Below, piece by piece: positions 21,151-33,669 of a stretch of DNA of 64,000 nucleotides. The DNA is taken from contig OY282558.1 of NCBI GenBank assembly GCA_958295665.1, positions 117,294,838 through 117,358,837 of the forward strand, in the 5' to 3' direction. The notes beneath the pieces were generated by a model that had not been told where the DNA came from, searched no databases, and worked only from the letters and a program-made list of their open reading frames with translations. How positions within the stretch are numbered: position 1 is the stretch's first letter; each line of letters begins with the position of its first letter. Made by a program: the position numbers and the translations under genes. This stretch comes from Tipula vernalis (taxonomy: Eukaryota; Arthropoda; Insecta; Diptera; Tipulidae).

Positions 21151-23400
21151 TATATACTTCGATACTTACACAGATTTCTACTCAAAATTTTAAAATGTTG
21201 ATACAAATTTAACAAACCTTTTGATTCAAACGAGACTTTAACTCAGCATTTCTAATAACACTCAAATAAATTTTCAATACATTTCTTAAATGCACTTTTC
21301 TTAGAAGTTGCATTCCAATTTCTAATCAAGTACATTAGACAAATTTAGGTTGGAATTTTTACTTAATTTGTAAACAAAATATTACAAAATTTCTAGCTTA
21401 ATTGCACCCAAAATTTTGCGGTTATTAAATTTGGAAATGAAGCTCGTTTTTTTAAAATATATATTTTTGCTCATACTCTCGATTGGATTGAAATTGAATT
21501 TTTAGTCCAAACTTTGTTCAAATCTTGTTTTACTCCATTCTAAATAAAAATGTTGCTCAACTAATTACCTAAATTTTCAAAATTCACTCAAACTGTAAGT
21601 TCCTCATAATGTAAGTTCCTACTTAAGATTTTATTATCGGTTTAAAATTGATATGGTTCTATATTATAAAACAAAATTCTTTCTGATTTTCTAGTTGAAC
21701 TAAAAAAATTTGTTGAAATCGTGGTTAGAATTTAAGCTCAGTCACATAAAGGGCATTACACATTTTGCTAAAATTGTTTTTGAAAATGTGTCTCCCAAAT
21801 GCAAAATAAAGAAAACAATTTCGACTTAAAATTTCACTCAAATTCATTATACCTAGTTTAATTTTCTCTTTTCGATCTCTTAATCAATTTCCTCTCTGTT
21901 GAATGCAGTTGAACAATTTAGACTAAATTTATGTTCAAAATTCCGTTTATCATTTTGGTCAACTTCGAGAACTGCTTGGAACTAGATTTCTGACCAAACA
22001 TTTTAATTTTTTTCGAATCCACATTAATTCACATCAATTAGCAGAATACAAATATTTGTTAAAACTATAAATTTCACTCAAGTTTTCATTTCAATTTAAT
22101 TCAATGGGCGTGATCCAAATTACAATTAACAGACATTCAAGTACAGTTTGGAAGTAAACCTCAATCTCGTATTAAAATGTCGTGATTAAAATCCAAACTA
22201 TTTTCTTTTACAGTCTAACTTTTTGATCCAATTCAAATTGGTTTCAAAATATGTATTTTGGTGTTTCCTTGATATATCTATTCGTTGCTCCACCTAATTT
22301 GGTCTCATTTTTTTGTTTTCTAATTGGAAATCCATTCAGCAAATATATTGTGCAATGAAGGCTTATAATATATTTCTCTCAAAATTTTGTGAAATCAAAA
22401 TTCGAGTTGTAACTCGATTCCCACATATATAATTTTACCAAAGATTTTAATTGGTTTGGAATGCCAAATCCATTTTTTTAAATTTAAATTTCTAATTCAA
22501 ATTTCTCTCAAAATTTGCGTTACAAATTTCTAAACTAAATTTTAAGGAAATTTTGTTGGTTGTTTGAGACTAATAGATTAGTACACAAAATTTACACTCA
22601 AATTTTTGCTCAAAACCAAGTAAATTGTCCTAATCAATTTCTAATCTAAATTTATACTTAAATCAATTTTTAACCCAAGTAACACTGTACAACAATTTGT
22701 ACTATTTAAATTCCATGCAAAATGTAGCTTGACTCATAATATTGAAAGGTGTCGTGGCTCGAATTGGAACTCAATTAAAATTGTATCGGTTTAATTTCAA
22801 ACTGAAAATTTATGGATTTAAAACCGGAGGTTTTTTTTTTGAGTCCACTCAATATTTAGTCATGCCCTGGTTGGAATTTTTATTCAAAAGTTCTGTTGAA
22901 AACTACGATTAGCTTGTGATTCATATTAAACACAAGATGTTGTTCAAATCTAGTTTGTAATTCTAATTTAATTTTTATATTTTTAAATTCAATTTTAGTT
23001 CCTACTCAAGAATTTATTCAATTACATTTGAGAGTTCAAATAATTCAAATTCAGATTTATGCTCGAAATTTTGATTTTATAAATGATATGTTGGAAATTC
23101 ACAAACGTATGTTGACAAACAATATGTTAACCGTTATTAAGTAAATGGCACTCAATATTTTACTAAAATTCATGTTTAAATTCTGAGTTAATTTCATTTT
23201 TAAATTAAATTTAAAATTTTGCTTACTTATTCTACTTAAAATTTCATTCACAATCATTACGTTCAAATTAGAATTGAAGCTAGTTTTGTTAACTTTAGAT
23301 TTTCCCTCAAACATACAATAACTTGGAACTTTTCGAATTAAAAATTGGTTTACGTTCGAGCCCATTTTGAACATGAATAACATTAAAACTGTTGCTACGT
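21150..23400. repeat. Degenerate CTCAAATT/AATTTCTAAT-rich tract
   Basis: For over 2 kb the sequence is built from diverged words such as ACTCAAATTT, TTTCTAATC, AAATTTATACT and CAAATTC, without a clean period. It looks like an ancient, eroded short-period tandem array. No coding frame longer than about 95 codons occurs, and the minus-strand frame at 23099-23383 is simply Asn/Phe/Lys-rich read-through. Confidence 0.5.
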
Positions 23401-24318
23401 TCTTATAGTTTAAGGAATTTTAGCGCTTGTTCGATTCATTTAAATTAGGATGAATTCTGTTGTATATATTTTCATATTTTGCCTTATCCTGATAAATGTC
23501 ACATACGTTAACGAATAAAGCCAACAATCACAAAATCTGCTTTTCTAAACGAACTCCGTATCGTCAAAGAATGTGCAGTAAACTATTGAGATATGTATTT
23601 TAATTAGCGGAGTTTAGGCCAAAGTGAACCATTTTTAAATTCTAGAAAAAATATTTGTTGCCCTAAATTTAATATTTGGCTTTATCAAATTTTAAGCTAT
23701 GAAAGTTGAATTACGGTATTATTGAAGAAAAATTAAAAATATTTGGAATAAACCATAAAATATGTGGTAAAACGTAAAATAAGTGGAAATATGTAAAAAT
23801 ATGTGGTAACATATAGGGCTCATACGCTTTTATTTGTTCTAAAAACAATAGTTTTTTACCTAAGAATCCTAAGCCTATTTGTAAGTATTGCCCATCAATC
23901 ACGCCCACGACGTGCTTACGATTAAGTTTTGATTTTGATTTTAATTATGTCATTTAACACTCAAAATATAATTCTAAAATTTTATGTTGGTATGTTAACT
24001 CAAATATCCCAAGTTCAGCTTTGGCCGTCAAAGGCTATAATATGTTTAGGAAATATATGGCGGTATCTCGCGTTAAATATGGGGGTCTAATTTAAGTTTG
24101 TAGGTGATCATATTAAGGCTAAATTAGTTACCGTCCTAATTTATCCGTACACAACACAGTGGCACCAACGTTTTGTCGTTCTGACCGTTTAGTTTTTTTC
24201 CTGTGAACGGTTACTCTTTACCTAAACATAGTAGCTTTAGCTTTAGGATTTTTCTAGTATACATAATTTCCGCCTGTACTTAGTTTAAAACTCGGTTCCT
24301 TGGGAGGATATTTTTGCC
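23400..24318. other. Non-coding stretch
   Basis: No gene or clear repeat. The words AATATGTGG and AAACGTAAAAT recur locally near 23740-23810. Confidence 0.35.
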
Positions 24319-24321
24319 TTA

Positions 24322-24511
24322 TGGTGAATTCAGCGAGGAAAATTTGCTAACTCGTGATCACGAATTATTGAAATTTCGTCAACTTTTTTACAAAAAAAGT
24401 ATAGAGCAACCATAAAAAAAGACAAAAAAAAATTGGAGGGGGTAAAAAAGGTGACGAAATTTCAATAATTCGTGATCACGAGCTAGCAAATTTTCCTCGC
24501 TCAATTCACCA
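24322..24511. mobile_element. Palindromic MITE, 190 bp, with TTA target-site duplication
   Basis: Arms of about 70 bp (24322-24391 and 24442-24511) are nearly perfect reverse complements. The left starts TGGTGAATTCAGCGAGGAAA and both contain the inner palindrome TCGTGATCACGA. The loop is about 50 bp. TTA lies directly on both sides (24319-24321 and 24512-24514), the 3-bp duplication typical of PIF/Harbinger transposition and Tourist-type MITEs. There is no coding capacity. The high arm identity indicates recent formation or gene conversion between the arms. Confidence 0.9.
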
Positions 24512-24751
24512 TTATAGTTCTGCAAATGCCGTAGAGTCCAACTCATTTATTAATATATCCTGGTTGGTGATTAGTATTTATGAAAAAGATATCATAATAG
24601 TCAGTCTCGTTTAGATTATAAGTAGGCTCGTAGGCGTTATTGCTAAACGTAATTTTTTCAAAGATAAGTTACAGTCGTGTCTTCCTTCCAAGGTTTTCTG
24701 GCGTACTGTTCGTAATTTAGGCCTACGTAGATAGATGTAAAAATAGTTCTA

Positions 24752-24901
24752 GTGGGGTTTTCAAACCCAATGGCATCAACAGTTATTTTTGCTCTAACGC
24801 ATCCTTTTTCTCTCGAGGATTTACTATCTGCTATTTGGAAGGTTAAATCGGAATCTTCTGGTCTGGATGATGTCAATTTAAAATTCGTTAAGCGAGTTTT
24901 C
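24752..24901 (+). pseudogene. Non-LTR reverse transcriptase fragment (pre-RT/finger region)
   Basis: The frame reads HPFSLEDLLSAIWKVKSESS, then GLDDVNLKFVKRVFP. This is the segment just before the RT core in jockey/CR1-like elements (I...K...S.G.D.I....(L/I)K...P). Only about 45 codons are recognisable and the frame then departs. It is unrelated in sequence to the other RT remnants in the window. Confidence 0.65.
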
Positions 24902-25089
24902 CCTAGCCGCGTTTTTTTATTAGCTCCGCATAGCTGGTATCCGGAGCAGCTAATTTTCTATTATAAAACTAAAGTTTGATAAGCTATTTATACATATAAT
25001 TAATTTATTTAAAACTAATCTATAATTTTTAATTCAACTTTTTAACTAAAAATATATAAAAAAAATATTTAGCTCTACCTATTAATCTG

Positions 25090-25760
25090 GAGCTGCTATC
25101 GGAAGCAAAGGGTGGCAAACTTCATTTTGGTTTAAAAATTTTGATGGATGTCAAATTCAAATGTCATATGGTTGTATGACATTTCTTCCAAATAAAAAAT
25201 CATCGGGAGATTGATGAGGAATACATTAAAGTAGAAGCTGCAAAAATATTTTTAAAAGCTGGAAAGCAAAACGATAGTCGAGATCATTATCGGAAGGTGA
25301 TGAAGATGAAGGAAGATAAATAATATTTTGATGAAATGGACATGCCTGGTACAAAAGTCAAGTCGATCCAAAACAAACAATTACTGTACGTATTCTAAGT
25401 ATACGTGAAGACACAGCTTAATATCACAGAAATTTGAACCCCAATTCGGCATATTATGATCCAAAACACGTTCTATGGGGATATCCCTGATTCAAAATCA
25501 GATCCTGAAGAGTAAATAATTTTTGTTCACTAAGTTTAGAATTAAATAAATAAATTAATTTTATTATTTTAGAGTAGAGTTGTGTACTGGAGACATGGAA
25601 AAATATTCTTAAGCAGAACTATTTGCTTGGGAAGCATATGGTAAAATATTCTCGAAGTGGAAATACCATTAAAGGACAAGAGAAACAAATCATTCGAAGC
25701 CGATTTGAATAATCACTGAATATATTAAAAATAATCCAACATGTCTTAAAAAATTTTTAT
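25090..25760 (+). other. Unrecognised stretch with scattered coding-like frames
   Basis: Short frames such as EEYIKVEAAKIFLKAGKQND (about 25215-25320) and SRSGNTIKGQEKQIIRSRFE (about 25655-25720) look more protein-like than the surroundings but match no family I know. They may be pieces of a decayed transposon. Confidence 0.2.
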
Positions 25761-25769
25761 CTTCCACGA

Positions 25770-28700
25770 TTTCCAGTAAGGCTAATTTATTTTATTCAAA
25801 GATTCAGTTTTATTAAATCATAATTTGTATACTCCTTTGAATATAATTTACAAACTTAAATCGTTTGCTTGCTGTTCGTTAAACAACCTTGCCATGTTAT
25901 ATGACCGCAAATTTAAATTTTGTTCATGGTAATTCCGCTTCCGCTAGATAGTAAACATTTTACAGCAATCCGAAAAACAACCTTCGCCTATTTCCCTTTC
26001 TACACCTTGTTTTTCTGAAACTACGCTTCCAGAGATAGGTGAGAATTGCTTTTTTTCTGTTTAATCGTATTTCATAATTCCTCTCATTCTTACACGTTTC
26101 GCCTTCTTTGTGTCGAATTTTTTATTTTTTGTCATAAAACACAGCTTTTACCTTCGAATTATGACGGCTTCTTGCACAGCTTTTTGGGCGATTACTTTTG
26201 TCGTTAGAAAGCATAAAATACATTTTTACGTCATTGAATCCAAACCTAGGAACTACTACCCTAGCAGTTTAGTCCTAGTATGTCAACCTCAATTTTAGAT
26301 AATCGCTATTTTTGCAAAGATCACTTGAACGAGTTTAGATAAATCGGATTTTATAAACCCCAATCTGGCTAGGGCATTAAAGCACATTATATCGGGTTTT
26401 CCAATTTCTAATAGGGAATTTCTTAAGTTATGTTTAATTCTTTGGTATATATACTTTAATGTCCAATCTAAATTTGATATTTTTCGCTTCCAGCCATTAT
26501 CCGTTAAAACTAATTTAGATCATGTCAAACTGATCTAGGGAATGTAAACACAACATAATCGGAAGTCTTTATTGTTAAAAATGATAAAATTTTGCGAGTG
26601 GAATGTGTTATGATAACATTATATGGTATATAATGTTCAGATCAATCATAATTTAAAGCTTTTCAATTTAATTAAGCAAAAACTATTTAAGAGACATTAA
26701 ACGAAAAATATAACTATTACGACTGCCAAAAAAAATTACTAAGGTCACCTTTTGCTCCTAAGTGCAAAATTCTGACATGAATTTTTCTGCAAAAAAAATT
26801 GTATATTCAATGGTAAGCTCTGTAAACATAAATATCACATCAGTCAAACTTCCGTAATTCAAATCACTACTTGCCATCAATTTTTGTTCGATTTAGGGAA
26901 AATTCGAAATAAAGAAATTAAAACGAAAATAGTTTTGGTGCTTTTGTCAAAATATAAATACGATTTATAGAGAAATTCGAATAATAGAAGTTCGAATTAT
27001 GGAAGTTTGACTGTAATTAACGTAAGCCACTTTGCCTTTAACTAAACGTTACAACAATCAACCATTTTAGCTATTACTTGGATTTAAAGTACTCTCAAAA
27101 TTTTTACCAAGGTTTCTTAAATTTTGAAGTGCAATGCAAAAGTTGAACGGTCCAAAAGGTCAATTTTGTTTGAAGAAAAAATAGAAGAAGAGTTGTTTAT
27201 AAATTAAGAATTCAATAAATTTGAGTTTGACATTAAATTAAATTTAAATGTTAACCATGTAACTGAAACTATTAATTACCGTAAATTTGTTTCCACCAAT
27301 CTTCTTCATTGACATATCTACGAGTTGCGTATACCAATTGATAATTTTAACTTTTCTTCCATAAAACCTTATAATTTCCTTTCAGAGCTTTCATTTTTAT
27401 GTATAAATAACGAATGGGAAATTTTTTTTTTCTAATCTTGTTTCAAAAAGTTCGACTTTTCAAAATCGTTAAAAGTGCATAAATTAAAGGTGGAGAAACA
27501 TAATAAAATTGCAAAATTAGTATTAAAACAAGCGATGAAACAAATCATTTTTAAAACCAATGTTAAAAGTAACTCAATTCATAAAACAGAAATTTTTAAC
27601 TGATGTAAACAAACGAGCTTATTTTTAATAAAGTTTGTAGAAAAAATATTTTTTTGTTTATTGAATATTTTATCGATAAAATTTGCACATAATTCCCTCT
27701 CTTCTTTTACAAACAAGAGTATTATGTATTTAAGGTCTTCTATTGCATGCTAAATGTTGTAACCGAAATTAAGAATTCTAAGTTGTTTTGTCTATTTACT
27801 CAAAAAAATATTTTGCCATTTTAAATATCGACAAATTCGTATCATGATTAGTCTTCCAAATATATTCATACATGTGATCACGGTTCAATTCACAATTTTT
27901 ATACATTTCTGTATTTAGTATCTCACACGGCTGATTATTTTTTTGTGCATCCTATCTTATTCACCCAATTATTCTACGTCACGCTTTTATTATTGCCTTG
28001 AGCTATATTATTGCATTGAGTAATTTTTTTTTTTTAACTCAGTTATTCAATTATTAAAAACTGACCGCACATAAACTAATAATTATCCAAAAAAAATAAA
28101 AAATCATTTTATTCGGCCTTATTTAAAATTCTATTTACAATTTATGTAGAATTTTTGTGCGCAAATTTCGTTTTATACGCAAAAAAAAAACTAATTAGGT
28201 CAACTGTCAAATGATTTAAGCGCAAAGCAAAACACAATCGTCTTTTTAACTATAAATGTCATGTACACAGTTTCGAACTTGAACTTGTTTATAAATTAAA
28301 CATTATAAAAATAAATTAAAAACATTATTGATTAATAAATAATTAAATATTATTTAAACATTGATTGGTCAGAAATTTATCAAAGTCTATTTACGAGTAT
28401 GTAGATACGCGCGTAACGGTTTCTTTTCCTTTTATAATTTCGTCACACGTTGTTTGTTTACATATTTATATGTAAATGCCATTGAAATTGAAATTGCAAG
28501 TTTAATTTATATAAACACGTACACATGTATGTATATTCATAAGCATCATTTAGTATCTTCTTCATAAATATTTGTTTGATGTGGTAATTTTTTAAATAAA
28601 TATCCAGAAAATTTGCATCCAAATATGCGAAAATATTATTCACCTCTGATTGAATATACAATGATGTTTTTAACACATTAATTTTGATTGGTTTGTTTAT

Positions 28701-28840
28701 GCGAATTAAAAAAAAAATAAAAAATGTAAATATTTCGAATATTAAATGTGTCTAAATGCTAGTGTTACCTGAAAACCAGATTAGTTTGGAACTTATGATT
28801 CGACCAAAGGTGTGTTTATTTAAAATTGTATAGAGCTCAA
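25770..28840. other. Long AT-rich stretch without a supported gene
   Basis: Nothing firm. A frame of about 60 codons near 26360-26540 (NLARALKHIISGFPIS...) is open but unrecognised. A small palindrome (AACATTATAT/ATATAATGTT) lies near 26613-26636. Frames at 28361-28676 on both strands are low-quality. Confidence 0.35.
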
Positions 28841-29353
28841 GGCACTCCAAACTCGTTGGCACAGATTACTTTCAACGTTCTACCTTTACGCGCAGTAACT
28901 ACATTTTTGGGGGTTACGCCAAAAAGTGCGTTTAATGTGGACCACATTGACCAGGAGAATGCCGAAATCACTTGCATATTATTAGGTCTTCACTATTAAG
29001 CGAGATAATTTTAGATGTATTGCAATACAATAAAGGAAAAAAAAATAAATTCCAGTGTTGAAGCGGGGATAAGAGGGGAAAGGGAAGGAGCAATAAGGCC
29101 CCTGCGATTTCCTTTTGTAAAAACCACTTTATTCTATAAAAGCTAAGTGGGCTTAAAACCCATCCGTAAGTATTTTGAATTGCAGGAACATACCGTGATA
29201 TTCTCCTGCGGTAGGCCAAAATAGGAAATATCCATACCGGACTCTATTTCTTTGGTCTTTATTGTACTGCACCAGAATTTCTTTGTAACCGAGTAAGACA
29301 AAGCCCCCTTGCATTCCACGGTTGTTTATCTTATATCTTATTGTGAAATCCAT
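28840..29353 (-). other. Unrecognised coding-like stretch
   Basis: Overlapping minus-strand frames at 29353-29153 (MDFTIRYKINNRGMQGGFVL, then EYHGMFLQF) and 29219-28968 (HGYVPAIQNTYGWVLS..) seem to be one protein broken by a frameshift near 29180. Further down the same strand, 28935-28840 encodes LNALFGVTPKNVVTARKGRT, then KVICANEFGVP and a stop. The composition is balanced and protein-like, unlike neighbouring chance frames. I do not recognise a family; a decayed transposon or viral-type protein, or exons of a host gene, are all possible. Confidence 0.3.
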
Positions 29354-30160
29354 TTTAACGACAGAACCCGAAATTAGCTAAAACTGTACTTGCCAAGTCA
29401 AACTTAGTTCTGACCAAAACTTTTAGCGAAAACTGAACCACACTCAGAGATTTTAAGGAAGAGCACAATAGAATTTACTCTTGTAGGGTGACAGCCTCAA
29501 TAACTCTAGCGACCAGCCACTTTGCCTTCCAAGGAATTTGAGGAACACTTCGAAAGACGCAGTTGCGGCGTTCAGCAAACCTGTTGAAAAGTGACAACTT
29601 AAAAAAACGGTTTTTCGTTATTTGCAGTTAAATATTTCATGAGCTATTAACCCAAAATGACCAAAAAACTTCTTCTTAGCTACATCATTTTTCGCTACTC
29701 CCGAAGTAGTTTTTTGAGTTGTATGAAACTAAGAAATTTTTCCTAAATTAGTTCTCGTTTCTTTCCAAGTTTACTTCCAAAATTGTTACCAATTTAATTC
29801 TACATTTCCACTTTTTCCGGAATATTTTTCCGAATTAATTTCAATTTTTTTCTTCATTAGTTTGTCATACCTAGGTATACAAAGATGAGATAAGAGATAA
29901 GTATTAAGATTTAAGTGTTTTGTTGTATTTTATTTTTCAAAAAATTTGTAGGGTTAAATTTTAGGTTAGGAATTTGAAACTACATAGTTGGTAAGTCAAT
30001 CATACATTTTAGTATTATTTTTTTGTGTCCAAAATCATTCTTCTTGTCGTTTTGAAGGTCCTCCGTCCGAAAGCAAAAAAGTCCGTCTGTCGGTCTGGAT
30101 ATCTTTCACTACGGTATCTCGAGAAAAGTTTGTCCCATTTAGATGTTTTTTTTTTATATG

Positions 30161-30338
30161 ATATGTTCCGAAGATTGTAAGAAAATTCAATCCAGTTTCG
30201 AACTGATGAGCTTATGATTATGAAAAATCAATCTTCTCATCAGGCTGCGGCGACTGGACTGATTATACCACAATTTACATTCTATATATACAGAATGTGC
30301 TGTGCGTTAAGTACTAGCGAATCATACTAATACAGATG
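30161..30338 (+). repeat. Dispersed repeat, copy 1 (about 178 bp)
   Basis: Begins ATATGTTCCGAAGATTGTAA and ends near CATACTAATACAGAT. It is repeated at 30582-30760 with roughly 90% identity, and a diverged inverted copy lies at 62535-62682. It contains an internal GATGAG/CTCATC inverted repeat and TATATA-flanked GAATGT words. Two direct copies 420 bp apart could be the LTRs of a tiny element, or a tandem duplication. Confidence 0.8.
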
Positions 30339-30581
30339 AACTCTCTTACAATTTTTCTTCTTGACAATATTCACACAGCTCTATTTCTGTGTACGCTGAT
30401 TTTTACTTTATTAATTTTTTGGGGAATGTTAATTAATTTATGTAATTTCTAATATGCTACCGGTGATTAGACCATTTTAAATATGTTGCGATTAACACGA
30501 GAAGTATATTAGTATTAACGAACAGTAAACAACGAAACCGACTAATAGACAGAATTCGATTTATTTAATTATATGATTTTA

Positions 30582-30760
30582 ATATGTTCCGAAGATTGTA
30601 AGAGAATTCAATCCAGTTTCGAACGGATGAGCTTATGATTATGAAAAAATCAATCTTCTCATCCGGCCGCGGCGACTGGACTGATTATACTACTATTTAC
30701 ATTCTATACATATAGAATGTACTGTGCGTTATGTACTAGCGAATCATACTAATACAGATA
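30582..30760 (+). repeat. Dispersed repeat, copy 2
   Basis: Second direct copy of the 30161-30338 sequence. The roughly 240 bp between the copies has no coding content. See copy 1. Confidence 0.8.
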
Positions 30761-30879
30761 AGGTTTTTTTTTTCTTTCTCCAACTTGTTTCTATGGTCAA
30801 ATTGGAGAATTGAAAAGCATTTGGAAAAATTACGTTAAGAGAATCGAAGACCTATCCGATACGAGTCTATTTCTGTAAG

Positions 30880-31260
30880 GTTTCCGATCCACTGACCAAA
30901 TTTTTGCTTGGGGTTGAGTTGGAAGCTGGGATTAGAGTTGAAAGTTGAGTTGAAAGTTGGCTTGAATAGTTTTAAATTGAGTTCAAGCAAGCACACGTAC
31001 AGTAGTTTTTCGAAACATACTGTATTACAAATTGAGTTGGTCATTGAGTTTGATGATTGGCGGAGGGTTGAGTTGACGCCGAGTTAGGGGTTGAGTTAGG
31101 ATTGTGTTGGTGTCGTTTTCAGACCGTTTTGCTTTTAAAATTGAATGGAGCATTTTTATTCGGGTTGAGTTGAAGGTCGAGTTTGGAGTTGACATGGGGT
31201 TGAGTGAAATATTATGTTTGGATTTGCTTGGTATCGAGTTGGGAGGGGAACGGATTTGAC
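30880..31260 (+). repeat. Degenerate GAGTTG(A/G) tract
   Basis: More than fifteen GAGTT(G/T) words are spaced roughly 8-25 bp apart (e.g. GAGTTGAAAGTTGAGTTGAA). It is the complement in flavour of the CAACTC-rich tract at 46700-46900. Confidence 0.6.
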
Positions 31261-31703
31261 GAGTGTATGTGAGTTTCTAAGCCGAACGACTGTCCATCTC
31301 GTATGTTTTAGTTAGTGATGTTCCAAATCGTGCCAACCATTTAATCTGATTTTTTAAATAGTAGGGAACTCAAATTGATTAGTTCAAAAAGGTTAGGTTA
31401 AATGAACGATTTTGTTCAATCCGCTTTATTGTTCATTCGTTCACTATATGAATAACTCATATCTCTATATCCTTCTATCTCCACAACATTAATCAGATCG
31501 ATATTTATTTCATGTGACAAATGAAAACTGATATTTTGGGAAGTCCTCCCGGAAAGTGCCTTAGAGGAGAATGAAGCAACAGGTATATTGTATCGGTACA
31601 CAATAGTATCAATATGTTCACTGAATGTTAATTTTATTTTATTAATAATCAGAGCTTCAGATTTTTGCCTAAGCTACTTAAATACAAAAATGTATATAAT
31701 ACA

Positions 31704-33020
31704 TTAGGTTAGGTTAGGTTGAAGTGGCTGCTTATTCACACTTAGACCGATGATGGTTCATTGTGATACCACAGAATATATCCACTTTTACCGCTATTGG
31801 AACCATTTCAAGCTACTTATGTAGCGTAAGACGTCCCGCACCTTACTGTTTTCGAGATCCGAGAGGCAGTCCATCCTGAACTTACCCAAGTGTTTGTGCC
31901 TTCTGAGAGCCAATGCTGGACACGAGCAAAGGAAATGGACCAACGTCTCTTCCTCCTTTTCGTCCAAGCAGCTTCTACAGAAGTCATTTGCCTCCAGACC
32001 CAGTCTTCTTGCATGTTCTCCAAAAAGGCAGTGTCCCGTGAGAACTCCTACGACCGTTCTTAATTCACGTCTGCGTAGGGATATTAATGCCCTAGTGCGC
32101 CCCAAGTCCAGCTTTGGCCAAACTTGTCTTGCAACTCTACAGCTGAGGGTGTTAGACCACCTTTCCCCCGCTGAGGATAGCGCCTGCTTCCCAAGTGCTT
32201 GTCTCAGCGCTGTGATAGGCCTCCCCAGACTTGCCCTTACCGGTTGCAGCTGGAGAGTCGTACCATGTTTAGCAAGTTATTCCGCCCTGCAGTTCCCCAT
32301 GACGCCCGAGTGACCTGGGACCCAGATTACCTGGATATTGAAATGCTCACCCGTCTCATTTAGAGATGAGTGACAACTCAACGCCACCCGTGACGCCAAA
32401 GACACCGATTCTAACGACCGGATCGCCGCTTGACTGTCCACATAGATTGTGATATCGTCTGAAGATAACACATAATGCTTCAACCTCGTCATGACCTCCT
32501 CAATCGCTACGACTTCAGCTTGGTACACGCTGCAGTAATCAGGGAGGCGAATAGAAATGTTTACATTTAGTTTGTCACAGTATACTCCAGCTCCCACTTT
32601 GCCGTCTAGCTTGGAGCCATCTGTGAAGAATTGCGACGCTTCGGTTTCCGATAACGGTCTATCCCTCCAGGATTCCCTTGAAGGGAAGGAGGTACGAAAT
32701 CGCTTCTCGAAGCGTAGAGTAGGTTTAATGTAGTCAAGATTCGCCAGCTCATCCTTCGACGATCTAACAGTAGTAGAGTGTCCTATACTAAGACACCTCC
32801 ACTGAGAGACGGCTGCAAGTCGTACAGCCGTATTTACCGCCATCTGTTTGCCAAAAATGTCGACCGGAAGAAGGTGCAACATAACCTCTAAGGCACTTGT
32901 CGGTGTCGACCTCAATGCCCCGCTAACAAGCATAAAGCTAGCCACCAAACACCCACCCCGTACATTAGTACAGGTCTCACCACAGCAGTGAAGAGCCAGT
33001 GTACCAGCTCCTGTATATAA
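31704..33020 (-). mobile_element. 5'-truncated non-LTR retrotransposon, minus strand
   Basis: Reading down the minus strand: the C-terminal RT/thumb segment (LVHWLFTAVVRPVLMYGVGV at about 33015-32955), the connection, RNase H, a Cys/His knuckle, about 90 bp of 3' UTR, and a terminus in AACCTAACCTAACC at 31718-31704. The element starts abruptly inside the RT, the usual result of incomplete reverse transcription. It is markedly more GC-rich than the surrounding AT-rich DNA. The TTAGG-like words at its end belong to the element; they are not telomeric. Confidence 0.85.
31794..32948 (-). pseudogene. RNase H and zinc knuckle of the minus-strand non-LTR element
   Basis: The frame at 32948-32277 holds GALRSTPTSALEVMLHLLPV (post-RT connection) and RNase H motifs QFFTDGSKLDGKVGAGVYCD (catalytic Asp), YQAEVVAIEEV (Glu), ITIYVDSQAAI (Asp) and VIWVPGHSGVMGN (His), ending with NCRAE where the consensus has NE.AD. 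A frameshift near 32280-32110 moves to the frame 32105-31794, which carries the knuckle CRSCLDEKEEETLVHFLCSC and a C-terminus ending SLKWFQ. Catalytic residues are mostly present; the frameshift makes it inactive. The plus-strand frame at 31894-32313 is a shadow. Confidence 0.85.
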
Positions 33021-33660
33021 TAGTTTTCAGAATATTATTACTTCTTCTCGGTTTCACTGAGAAGTTAAATTATGAATAACCTTTAAATTTAATTCATTAA
33101 CTGACAGTTTGGTTGAGAGTTCTGAGAATATTTTTGGAAGAATTTTTCTGTTTGAGTAATGCTTAGAAATAATTAATAACCTCGACTTCGATTTCAGAAA
33201 TTGCGAGTCCAAAAACACTTCAGACAGGTAATCAATAACTAGTAAAATAGTTCACCGAAAAATAATCGAGGAGAAAATACAGATTTTGCTAGTTTTTTGT
33301 TAAAATATATAGCTCTTATTGCATAAATTTACTAGTGCAGATCGAATTCTTCTTCACCGCAGTATTTACCTGGTGATTTGTCTCTAACTGGGCGACACAA
33401 ATATTACATAAAATCGACATTTATGAAATTGGACGTTAAGGACTTTTTCAATAATAATGCTACGGGGAGATAAAAATAGAGAAAGATCCATCTAAAATAA
33501 ACAACTTTTTGGTTCAATCACGGGTGCATAAACTGCGAGCGAAAGCTTTCTTTCAATATTACAACATTTTGGACAAGATTACGGATTTATTATAGTCGAC
33601 AGCTAGATCTCTTCAATTTCGCTGTTAATCAAGGGTCTTATGTTGTGAATAAGGAAAATT
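33020..33660. other. Non-coding stretch
   Basis: No gene recognised. AT-rich with short, unconvincing frames. Confidence 0.35.
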
Positions 33661-33669
33661 CAATTTTTA

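Noticed and set aside
31704..31720. TTAGG repeats resembling insect telomere
   Set aside because: Only three units, exactly at the 3' end of a minus-strand non-LTR element, where such words are common in flies.
31894..32313. Plus-strand 139-codon frame
   Set aside because: Antisense of the minus-strand RNase H and knuckle region of the non-LTR element.
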